Assembly (NCBI GenBank): GCA_016650295.1
Contig: JAENWA010000118.1
Coordinates: 1 to 41,686 of the forward strand
Reading direction: 5' to 3'
Origin: Desulfuromonadales bacterium
GTDB taxonomy: Bacteria; Desulfobacterota; Desulfuromonadia; Geobacterales; Pseudopelobacteraceae
DNA: 41,686 bases
The first letter of the stretch is position 1, and every line of letters starts with the position of its first letter. Both the position numbers and the translations under genes were made by a program. The notes beneath the pieces were generated by a model that had not been told where the DNA came from, searched no databases, and was given only the letters and a program-made list of their open reading frames with translations. This document shows positions 1-6,680 of the stretch, piece by piece.

Positions 1-414
1 ATCGGATTTGCCCAGAACAAGAGCCAAATCACCCAGTGTGTATTCATGTTGTGCCCGCAGTTTCTCAATCGCTTCTGCTTCTTCAATGGCAGTCAAATTC
101 TCCCGCAAAAGATTCTCAACAATAGAAATTTCCGCTGGGTCTCCATCAGTAAATACAGCAGGAATAGTAAGACAACCGGCAAGTATTGAAGCCTGAAAAC
201 GCCGCTCTCCGGAAACAAGCAACAATGAGCCATCTGTTCCCTGCCGCACCAGAACAGGCTGTAATACACCATGTTTTTCAATCGAGGCCTTCAAATCCGC
301 CAGCGCCTGTTCATCAAAGTATTTGCGCGGTTGCTCCGAATCTGGTTGAAGTTCGGCAATGTTCAGGTCATACAGCTTGCCTTTTTCGTAGGTGACTGGT
401 GCTGGATCAGCCAT
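1..414 (-). CDS. ParB/Spo0J-family partition-like protein, N-terminal part (gene runs off the left edge)
   Basis: The 138 visible residues form the N-terminal ParB nuclease-like (CTP-binding) fold. It begins MADPAPVTYEKG, followed by a phrase of the QPRKYFDE type, then GERRFQAS (the conserved GERRxRA box, near residue 67), then VENLLRENL. The helix-turn-helix and C-terminal dimer domains would lie outside the window. GGAG sits about 8 bases before the ATG at 414, which supports the start. Known family members bind parS-like sites and either segregate DNA or regulate genes. No parA is seen next to it; the nearest upstream gene is over 330 bases away and unrelated. It may therefore be an orphan or accessory ParB-like regulator rather than the chromosomal Spo0J. 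The family is clear; the role is not. Confidence 0.85.
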   Translation of the reverse strand, partial: MADPAPVTYEKGKLYDLNIAELQPDSEQPRKYFDEQALADLKASIEKHGVLQPVLVRQGTDGSLLLVSGERRFQASILAGCLTIPAVFTDGDPAEISIVENLLRENLTAIEEAEAIEKLRAQHEYTLGDLALVLGKSD

Positions 415-454
415 GATTTGTCTCCATAAATTAATAGGATGAAAAACTGGAAAT

Positions 455-481
455 ACTATAGAGAAATCAGGACATTTGCAA
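455..481 (-). promoter_or_regulatory. Possible sigma-70 promoter for the parB-like gene
   Basis: On the minus strand TTGCAA (476-481) and TATAGT (455-460) are separated by 15 bases, about 40 bases before the parB-like start. The -10 is good but the spacing is short, so this is tentative. The rest of the 334-base gap at 415-748 holds only the palindrome at 720-738 and no convincing gene. Confidence 0.3.
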
Positions 482-719
482 TCTGAATGTGGATGGTTCT
501 GCTCCGGGGAAGAGGCGGTGATTAGAAGGAGCCTTCTCGAGTCAGGCTGCATGTGTGTGACTTCTCAAATGTGGTAAACTCCCTTGTTGCAGCTAACGTA
601 TCTTTGCGGCAACAGCTTCTTGATAAATAAAACCGCATGAGTTTTCCGACATATTGTCATACTACTCTGCGGTGAAAGCTTTCTGGTTCCGGCTCGTCCG
701 GGTCTCGCATGCCACCAGA

Positions 720-738
720 GGGCGTATGCAATACGCCC
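720..738. repeat. Short palindromic intergenic repeat
   Basis: GGGCGTAT, a three-base loop GCA, then ATACGCCC form a perfect 8-bp hairpin directly downstream of the M20 peptidase gene (stop at 749). The flanking GTAGGGGCGTAT (minus strand) resembles dispersed palindromes that I recall from Geobacter-like genomes. It could help terminate or stabilise the upstream transcript, although it has no T-run. Confidence 0.6.
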
Positions 739-748
739 CTACAGATGA

Positions 749-1903
749 TCATCCTGCAATTCCGGCGTCCTCCCACCCCATCCCCAGACAGAGGGCGGTA
801 TATATGCGGGCCGCCGTCAGCACCTCTTCGAAGACGACCTGTTCGTCCGGGGTATGGGCCGTCTCCAGATAGCCGGGGCCGAGGATCAGCGGTCTCGTTC
901 CGGCTTCGAAGAACAGGTTGCCGTCGGAATGGGAGCGGAAGGCGTCCAGCTTGGGCAACAGACCCAGTCCGGGATAAATTTCATTGATGATACCGGCCGG
1001 CCGGCTGTCGTTCCCCAGGTCGTAGCCGGGGGCGGTAAAGTCGTAACTGACCTCCACGTCCAGTTCCGGGATCCGGCGTTTCCCCTCGGCAATGGCGCTG
1101 CGAATCGCCTCATGGACCGCGGCCGGTTCCACTCCGGGGGGCAGGTGCAGGTCAATCCAGGCCTCGCAGCGATCCGGCACCACGAACCCCGCCCGGGATG
1201 AGCTCAGTTCGCGGATGGAATAGACGATCTCCGAACGCTCCCGGTCGAAGAGCGGCTCCTTCCCCAGAAGAAGCAGCAGCTGCAGCATGGATTCCACGGC
1301 GTTATGCCCCAGTTCGGGCAGGGATGAATGGCTGCGGCGGCCGCGGGTGACAAAATCAGCCTCCATGTAGCCGTAATGGGCGAAACATGCCGACAGCCCG
1401 GTCGGCTCCCCCACCACGACCCAGGGGGGGTGAAACCGTTCCAGGAAGGCGGCGCTGCCATCACCGTTCTCCTCTTCACCCACCACCAGCAACAGCCCCA
1501 CCGCGGGCCGCTCTGCCGCCGGAAACGCCTCGGCCAGGGCCAGCCACGCCTCCAGCATGGCTGCGCAACCCCCTTTCATGTCGGCGCTCCCCAACCCCCG
1601 GATGATGTCATCCTCTTCACTGGCTCCGAATTCCTCCAGGTCCCAGGCCGGGACCGTGTCCACGTGCCCGACCAGATAGAGCCGCGGTTCTCCGGTCCCC
1701 ATGGTGGCACGCAGGTTGTAGCGGTCTTCCTCCACAATCTGGCGCTCGACGCTGAATCCGGCCCGGATGAGCAGGTCTTCCAGGTAGATCTGGATATCCT
1801 CCTCCTTGCCGGAGGGTGAGTAGATGTCCAGCATTTCGAGCAGTGTCCGGCGCAACCTGGCGGGATCGATCAATCCCCAGACCCTTTCCAATTGGCTGTT
1901 CAT
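749..1903 (-). CDS. M20-family metallopeptidase (ArgE/DapE/carboxypeptidase type)
   Basis: This 384-residue protein has all the di-zinc ligands of peptidase family M20: GHVDTVP (H80, D82), GSADMKGG (D108), the catalytic GEEE (E143-E145), VGEPTG (E166) and a C-terminal AHTPDE histidine. A dimerisation lid domain lies between roughly 175 and 290. Relatives hydrolyse amide bonds of N-acyl amino acids or small peptides in the cytoplasm, for example acetylornithine or succinyl-diaminopimelate deacylation. The exact substrate cannot be read from the sequence. The ATG overlaps the stop of the upstream acetyltransferase gene as ATGA, so the two are very likely translationally coupled and may act on related N-acyl metabolites. 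argJ lies 36 kb away, so no direct arginine-operon link is visible. Confidence 0.88.
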   Translation of the reverse strand: MNSQLERVWGLIDPARLRRTLLEMLDIYSPSGKEEDIQIYLEDLLIRAGFSVERQIVEEDRYNLRATMGTGEPRLYLVGHVDTVPAWDLEEFGASEEDDIIRGLGSADMKGGCAAMLEAWLALAEAFPAAERPAVGLLLVVGEEENGDGSAAFLERFHPPWVVVGEPTGLSACFAHYGYMEADFVTRGRRSHSSLPELGHNAVESMLQLLLLLGKEPLFDRERSEIVYSIRELSSSRAGFVVPDRCEAWIDLHLPPGVEPAAVHEAIRSAIAEGKRRIPELDVEVSYDFTAPGYDLGNDSRPAGIINEIYPGLGLLPKLDAFRSHSDGNLFFEAGTRPLILGPGYLETAHTPDEQVVFEEVLTAARIYTALCLGMGWEDAGIAG

Positions 1904-2412
1904 GGTTTCTTAACCGGTTTCTTGCGGGCCTTGCGGGTAAGGTTAAGGGACATGTAGACGTGCTCCTGGATATCAGCGAAACCCTGCTTCTTGAAGAAGT
2001 TCATGGCGGACAGGTTGTCGGCGGCTGTATCGATGATGATCATCCTGACCCCCTGTTCCAGCATGCGGCGCTTGATCTCATGGAACAGCCTGCTCCCCAC
2101 GCGCCCTTTCTGGATGTCACGGCGCACCCCCAGCCAGACCAGGTAACCGTATTTCCAGGGGGAGTGCTGCTTCTTGACCGTGGTCCCCAGGGCAAAGCCC
2201 AGGATGCGCTCCCCGATCTCCGCCACCAGGCAGAGCTCGGAATCGGAATTGAAAAGGGTGGTGATCTCGTACTCGTCCCAGGTACGGTAGAGGCTCTGGG
2301 AAAACTCCACCGTAAAGACCTCCTCGCCGATGTGGAAGACCTCGGGGAAGTCATCGATGGCCATCTCCCGGATGCGGGGGGTCTCTTCGCCTGTCAAACT
2401 TGTTTCCGGCAT
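1900..2412 (-). CDS. GNAT-family N-acetyltransferase
   Basis: This 170-residue protein has a single GNAT fold. The acetyl-CoA binding region is the stretch VWLGVRRDIQKGRVGSRL (about residues 95-112), matching the R/Q-x-x-G-x-G/A motif, and is followed by the late strand around MIIIDTAADNLSAMNFFKKQGF, typical of the RimI type. It probably transfers an acetyl group to a protein N-terminus or a small amine; the substrate is unknown. GAGGTG lies 7 bases before the ATG. Its stop overlaps the M20 peptidase start by four bases, so the two form an acetylase/deacylase-like operon. Two 10-base direct repeats (TGCCTCTATT at 2464 and 2499) lie upstream and overlap a possible TACAAT -10 box. Confidence 0.85.
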   Translation of the reverse strand: MPETSLTGEETPRIREMAIDDFPEVFHIGEEVFTVEFSQSLYRTWDEYEITTLFNSDSELCLVAEIGERILGFALGTTVKKQHSPWKYGYLVWLGVRRDIQKGRVGSRLFHEIKRRMLEQGVRMIIIDTAADNLSAMNFFKKQGFADIQEHVYMSLNLTRKARKKPVKKP

Positions 2413-2550
2413 GGTGTCACCTCGTGCTGGTTAATGTGGAGCCCGACTGTGGACAACTGTTCCTGCCTCTATTGTAGCGCATTCCGGCGCATGCACCATG
2501 CCTCTATTTAGAGATCCATAAAAATGCTTAGCCTTCATCTTTGACAGCAA

Positions 2551-2674
2551 TTATGAAGGTTGAATTATGAATTATGAAAAACACCCTTTCCATCCCTCAT
2601 CCCTCATCCTTCAACCTTCAACCTTCAACCTTCAACCTTCAGCCTTCAGCCTTCAGTCTTCAGTCTTCAGTCTT
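2551..2674. repeat. Heptanucleotide tandem repeats in two opposed arms
   Basis: Arm 1 (2551-2578) is exactly four 7-base units: TTATGAA, GGTTGAA, TTATGAA, TTATGAA. Arm 2 (2591-2674) is twelve units grading through CATCCCT, CATCCTT, CAACCTT (x4), CAGCCTT (x2) and CAGTCTT (x3). GAAGGTTGAA in arm 1 is the reverse complement of TTCAACCTTC in arm 2, so the tract can fold into a hairpin between the acetyltransferase and MFS genes. The last units enter the MFS coding region. The pattern resembles the short tandemly repeated heptamers known from cyanobacteria. Confidence 0.9.
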
Positions 2675-3844
2675 TCTCAAATGCCGCACATACACAAACG
2701 CCAGCGGCGGCAGCAGCACCAGAAATCCGACCAGCAGATACCGGAAGGTCTGCCGGACCCCGGAGGCATCGGCCAGCAGGCCGACTAGCGGGCCGCTGAT
2801 GGCGAACATCAGCCGGAAGCAGAATGACTGCAAAGACAGTATTCCGGCCCGGTGGCTGGACGGGCTTTCGTGGTGGGCATGTCCCAGCATCAGCGGTCCG
2901 CGCAGCCCGCGCATGATCGTCAGCAGGTAGTAGAACAGAAATCCCCAGACACCGCCGGCTGTCCCAAGCCCGAGATACCCGCCCCACACCAGCAGCACGA
3001 ACAGCAGCAGCATGCGCCGGTCCCCCATCAAGGCCGTGACGCGATGGCTGGCCAGTGCACCCAGCGCCACACACAGGTTGGCGCCGGTCCAGACCGGACC
3101 GAACCAGGCCAGCGGCACCCCGGCATGCTGCATGTAGGGCTGGATCAGCCAGACCTGATAAAAGGAGGCCAGCCCCAGGGCGGCGTTGAGCAGGATGATC
3201 GAGCGCAGGCGGCGGTTCTCCACAAAGGCGTAGCGCACCGAGCGCAGGGCATCGGCCAGGTGGCTGGCGGGTGAGGCGATCAGGCGCGGCGGTTCCAGCA
3301 TGGTGCGGGTCAGCAAGAGGGCCAGCAGCCAGACCCCTACCTGCAGGATGAAGGGGAGCAGCGGCGCCCAGACGTACATAACCCCGGCGAAGATCGCCCC
3401 AAGCGATTCGCCGGTCTGGGCAAAGCCGCTCATGCGCCCCTGGTAGCGGGCATAATCTTGCTCACTCCCTTCGGCCTTGAGGGTCTCGTACAGCAGGGCG
3501 CTGTCCGAGCCGCTGATAAAGGCCAGCGAAATCCCCAGCAGGATCTCCGCTACCAGCACGTGGGAGAAGGTGCTGGCCAGGGTGTAGACGCCCCAGCCGG
3601 TCATCCCCAGCAGCGAGGCCAGCGACAGCGCAAACCGATAGCCGACCCGGTCACTGATATAGCCGGTCGGATACTCCATCACCACCATGACGATGGACAG
3701 TATGCTCTGCAGCAGCAGGATCTGGGTCAGGGACAGACCGATGTGATCCTTCCAGAACAGGGTGATGATCGCCATCGGAAAGAGCGTCATCTGCAGGAAA
3801 GAGAAGGCGTACAGCTTGGTGATGTTGGCATCGAGGCGTTTCAT
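2660..3844 (-). CDS. Major facilitator superfamily (MFS) transporter
   Basis: This 394-residue polytopic protein has about 12 hydrophobic segments. The MFS loop 2-3 motif appears as YPTGYISDRVGYRFAL (about residues 58-73) and a weaker partner, ASHRVTALMGDRR, follows the central loop. The family moves small solutes across the inner membrane, usually by proton antiport. The substrate is not predictable; drug/efflux-like or sugar-like members are equally possible. The ATG at 3844 gives a normal MFS N-terminus, MKRLDANITKLYAFSFLQ. The stop TGA (2660-2662) and the last codons lie inside the heptamer-repeat tract, so the C-terminal tail (RKTED) is encoded by repeat DNA. The gene stands alone, with a divergent small gene upstream. 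Confidence 0.87.
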   Translation of the reverse strand: MKRLDANITKLYAFSFLQMTLFPMAIITLFWKDHIGLSLTQILLLQSILSIVMVVMEYPTGYISDRVGYRFALSLASLLGMTGWGVYTLASTFSHVLVAEILLGISLAFISGSDSALLYETLKAEGSEQDYARYQGRMSGFAQTGESLGAIFAGVMYVWAPLLPFILQVGVWLLALLLTRTMLEPPRLIASPASHLADALRSVRYAFVENRRLRSIILLNAALGLASFYQVWLIQPYMQHAGVPLAWFGPVWTGANLCVALGALASHRVTALMGDRRMLLLFVLLVWGGYLGLGTAGGVWGFLFYYLLTIMRGLRGPLMLGHAHHESPSSHRAGILSLQSFCFRLMFAISGPLVGLLADASGVRQTFRYLLVGFLVLLPPLAFVYVRHLRKTED

Positions 3845-3946
3845 GCGGATGTTATATCATGGTCGGGCCGCCGTTTCACCCGCTTCCTCGAAAAAATACG
3901 CTACCGCCTGTGAATGCTGTGGGAAAACCTGCAGTTAATCAGTCTG

Positions 3947-3974
3947 TTGAAATAAACCGGATCGGTGGTAAAAT
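3947..3974 (+). promoter_or_regulatory. Probable sigma-70 promoter for the small membrane protein gene
   Basis: TTGAAA (3947-3952), a 16-base spacer, then TAAAAT (3969-3974) lie 26 bases before the start codon at 4000. Confidence 0.5.
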
Positions 3975-3999
3975 TATATGTACAGAACAGGAGGCGCTT

Positions 4000-4197
4000 A
4001 TGAAAGAAACGAGATTGACCATTCCCGAATTGATGCTTGTTGTCGGGACTCGTGCCGCGGCAGGGGCCGGACTCGCGCTTCTGCTTGCGGACAGACTCAG
4101 CAAGGAACAGCGCAAGGCCGCCGGTTGGTCGCTGTTCCTGTTTGGCGCTGTCACCACAATCCCGCTTGGGATGATGGTGCTCGGCAAAAGGCGATAG
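4000..4197 (+). CDS. Small hypothetical membrane protein (65 aa)
   Basis: The ATG at 4000 has a near-ideal AGGAGG seven bases upstream and a promoter-like sequence before that. An in-frame reading can be extended to 3859, but the ribosome site decides for 4000. The product begins MKETRLTIPELMLVVGTRAA. It has two short hydrophobic stretches (about residues 11-30 and 43-60) around a charged DRLSKEQRKA turn, which suggests a hairpin membrane protein with both ends on the same side. I do not recognise a family. A second short reading frame starts 10 bases after its stop. Confidence 0.65.
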   Translation: MKETRLTIPELMLVVGTRAAAGAGLALLLADRLSKEQRKAAGWSLFLFGAVTTIPLGMMVLGKRR

Positions 4198-4207
4198 GGG
4201 CTGTGCC

Positions 4208-4456
4208 ATGAAAAAGAAATGTGCCTGGTGTAACGAAGATCTGGGAGTTGTAATAAGTGATTTTGACAACCGGGATAAGACAGGCCGGAAACCCGCAAGG
4301 GAATCCGGCCTGTTTATTGCTAAAAAACGACAGTCGTTATTTACGGACAAAGTTCTAAACAAACCCGGTCCCGACCGGTCTGTTTGGCCTGGTACATCGC
4401 CTGATCGGCACGCTGCAGCAGCGTCTCCTGGCTATCCCCGCCTCTGTACGTGCTAA
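4208..4456 (+). pseudogene. Short CxxC-containing reading frame, probably a truncated gene
   Basis: The ATG has AGGGG eight bases upstream and follows the preceding small gene by 10 bases, so initiation looks real. The product starts MKKKCAWCNEDLG, a CxxC zinc-knuckle-like start. From about residue 25 the frame runs through a strong hairpin (4280-4313) and then antisense into the end of the diguanylate cyclase gene. There it reads as a shadow with no plausible domain. The simplest view is the 5' remnant of a small zinc-binding protein whose 3' part was lost. A genuine 82-residue protein is possible but less likely. Confidence 0.3.
4280..4313. terminator. Bidirectional hairpin downstream of the diguanylate cyclase gene
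   Basis: ACAGGCCGGA and TCCGGCCTGT form a perfect 10-bp stem, and the inner CCCGCAAGGG can extend it. It lies 27 bases past the stop of the minus-strand cyclase gene and also ends the short + strand transcript. U-rich tails are weak on both sides. Confidence 0.7.
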
Positions 4457-6086
4457 CGCCGATACTGACCGTTATGGAGAAGTTCTCGGATGCGTAGCTA
4501 ACCTTCGTTGCAGCCAGCTGCAAGCGCACCCGTTCTGCTGCATCGGCAGCATCCTGAAGATCGGTTTCCGGCAAGGCAACCGCAAACTCCTCTCCCCCGA
4601 TCCTTCCAAGGAAGTCACTCTGCCGAATCCCGGTTGATTGGAGCACTCGGGTCACGGTTCGGATGGCCTCATCACCGGCCGCATGGCCTCGGGTGTCGTT
4701 GACCGACTTGAAGTGATCCAGATCAAGCATCAGAACACACAGGGAGCGTCCATAGCGGTAGGCTCGTTCGATTTCCACATCAAGCAATTCCAGGAAACGG
4801 CCACGGTTGTTGACACCGGTCATCTGATCGGTGCGCGCCTGCTGACTCAGCATTTCTTCGAGACGTTTCTGTTCGGTGATGTCCCTGACCGTCTCAATGG
4901 CACCGATGCGCTCACCTTTGGTGTTGAACAACGGCGCGCCAAAGGTCCAGATCCAGGCTCCCTTGCCTCCGTAGAGAGCGGGCGCGAACGCTTCCGCGTG
5001 CAGCCTGTTTCCTTCTCGCACGACATAGCTGTATCTGGCAACGAGCTCTTTGTCGTCGATATCGAGCAGGTCCAGCAAATGCGGCCGGCGAACGCCATAA
5101 AAAGGTAACGAGTGGGCATAATCGCCCTGTCCCAAAATTTCTTCTTTGCTTATTCCGGTCATTTCCTCGATGGCACGGTTCCAGGCGATGACCCTCTTGT
5201 CATTGTCGAGGACAAAGGTCGCATCGGGCAGAAAATCTATAATATCCATCAGCTGCTGCCGGGAATCGCACAAGGCTTTTTCGTCACGCTTGCGCTTGGT
5301 GATATCGATAATTGCGCCGATCAACCCGAGGGTCCGTCCGCCGCTGTCCATGAAGGCGGCCTTGTGGAAGACCACGTCATGCAGGACTCCGCGCATGTCC
5401 TTAACCTGTGATTCGTAAATCTGTGAGCCCTGGTTCCGCAGAAGTTCGAGATCCTTTGCATGATAGACCTCTGCCAGCTCTCGTGGCGCAATGTCGAACA
5501 CGCTCTTGCCGAGCAGCTGATCGGACGTTTTGCCGATGAACTCCTCGTAAGCCTTATTGAAGCCGATATAGCGACAATTGCTGTCTTTGTAGAAGACCGG
5601 AAGCGGCAAGGTATTGAGAAGGGTGTTCAATAAGAACGTATTCTCACGCAGTGCGTTATCCGCAGCAGCATGCTCATCCTCGGCCCGCTTGCGCGCCTCG
5701 ATCTCGCGGCTCAACTCCCGGTTGGACTGCTGGAGCTGTACATGTGCCTTGCCGAGATCTTCCACCATCGTGTTGAACGCCAAAGAAAAATCGCCCATGA
5801 AGTCAACCGACTGGGAAAAATCACCGGCTGCAATCTGCTTGGTCTGCCAGGTAAGGTGGCGCAGCCCGGACTGGAGGGATTTCAACCCGCCGGCGACCGG
5901 CCCTGTAATGCCTTGCAGCGACTGGCTGAGATCGCCATTGCTCAGGGCAATGGTAAAGTGCTGGATGGCGGCGAAGTAGTGGGCCAGTCGTCGCAGCGTA
6001 TCAGCATATTCGGCGCTGTCGGGGATCTCATCGGGGATGCGGCCGGCAGCCAGATGTTCCAATATCTGTCGCGTAGTATCATTCAT
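4341..6086 (-). CDS. PAS-PAS-GGDEF diguanylate cyclase
   Basis: This 581-residue soluble protein has no membrane segment. It contains a HAMP-like helical segment (about 75-115), a coiled coil (about 115-150), two PAS domains (about 150-270 and 275-410, each ending in a DIT-K/Q-R linker) and a C-terminal GGDEF domain. The active-site motif is GGEEF at 497-501, an accepted functional variant. RQSD lies five residues before it, the spacing of the inhibitory c-di-GMP I-site, so product inhibition is expected. The enzyme should convert two GTP to cyclic di-GMP in response to a cytoplasmic signal sensed by the PAS domains. It starts only 7 bases after the V4R gene and is last in the mutS operon, with AAGGG upstream of the ATG. 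Confidence 0.92.
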   Translation of the reverse strand: MNDTTRQILEHLAAGRIPDEIPDSAEYADTLRRLAHYFAAIQHFTIALSNGDLSQSLQGITGPVAGGLKSLQSGLRHLTWQTKQIAAGDFSQSVDFMGDFSLAFNTMVEDLGKAHVQLQQSNRELSREIEARKRAEDEHAAADNALRENTFLLNTLLNTLPLPVFYKDSNCRYIGFNKAYEEFIGKTSDQLLGKSVFDIAPRELAEVYHAKDLELLRNQGSQIYESQVKDMRGVLHDVVFHKAAFMDSGGRTLGLIGAIIDITKRKRDEKALCDSRQQLMDIIDFLPDATFVLDNDKRVIAWNRAIEEMTGISKEEILGQGDYAHSLPFYGVRRPHLLDLLDIDDKELVARYSYVVREGNRLHAEAFAPALYGGKGAWIWTFGAPLFNTKGERIGAIETVRDITEQKRLEEMLSQQARTDQMTGVNNRGRFLELLDVEIERAYRYGRSLCVLMLDLDHFKSVNDTRGHAAGDEAIRTVTRVLQSTGIRQSDFLGRIGGEEFAVALPETDLQDAADAAERVRLQLAATKVSYASENFSITVSIGVSTYRGGDSQETLLQRADQAMYQAKQTGRDRVCLELCP

Positions 6087-6093
6087 GTTGCGA

Positions 6094-6627
6094 TTACCCT
6101 TCGTTCACTGTGGCGCTGAAGCGGCAGGTACGGTCCCCGCTGCACCAGCAGTCGACCTCCTTTACCGTGAATGGCTTTCCGGAGAAGCCCTCCAAAAGCG
6201 CCGCAATAAAGCCCTCGTCATAGGTGCAGAGCTGGGCGCCGAGTTCCGGCAGCCCGGAGCAGTCCAGATCCTCCGCGACGGTGATGATGAAGCGCCCCTC
6301 TTCCAGGTCGGCTTCCTCTACCCTGAGGATGCCAACGCCCAGCTCTTTCAGCACGGACTGCAGTTTTTTTATGAAATCGTTGATGTCTTCCACTGGACCG
6401 ATCAGGTTCTGATGGAACTCCTTACCGGCCAGATAGCCGGACTCATAAAAAATCCTGTCGGTCTCGTCGGCACCGAGATGCTGTTCGAGGACATCGCGAA
6501 AACTGTACTGCATCAGGCGATACATCTCGATCCTGGCATGTTGCCCCAGGTTGGGGCGACCCAGCTCGATGTTGCCAAGGAGATCCCAGAAAAACCGGTA
6601 TTTTCGTGTGTTGTCTTTAGTCATCAT
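6094..6627 (-). CDS. V4R-domain (4-vinyl reductase-like) sensor protein
   Basis: This 177-residue protein starts MMTKDNTRKYRFFWDLLG. The C-terminal two thirds match the V4R pattern: small-residue and cysteine positions in LDCSGLPE, CTYDEGFIAALLEGF, then VKEVDCWCSGDRTCRF. V4R domains bind small hydrophobic ligands, or metal through conserved cysteines, and often act as input modules of regulators such as DmpR/XylR-like proteins. This copy stands alone, with no output domain. A GTG at 6684 overlaps the mutS stop (GTGA) and would add 19 residues; I prefer the ATG at 6627 because the protein family starts there and AAGGA precedes it, though the spacing is short. The cyclase gene follows within 7 bases, which makes a ligand sensor working with that cyclase a reasonable inference. 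Confidence 0.8.
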   Translation of the reverse strand: MMTKDNTRKYRFFWDLLGNIELGRPNLGQHARIEMYRLMQYSFRDVLEQHLGADETDRIFYESGYLAGKEFHQNLIGPVEDINDFIKKLQSVLKELGVGILRVEEADLEEGRFIITVAEDLDCSGLPELGAQLCTYDEGFIAALLEGFSGKPFTVKEVDCWCSGDRTCRFSATVNEG

Positions 6628-6680
6628 GTCCTTCCGCAAAATCCTCAGCTTTGGCTTGTGGTGACCACTTATATCAACGA

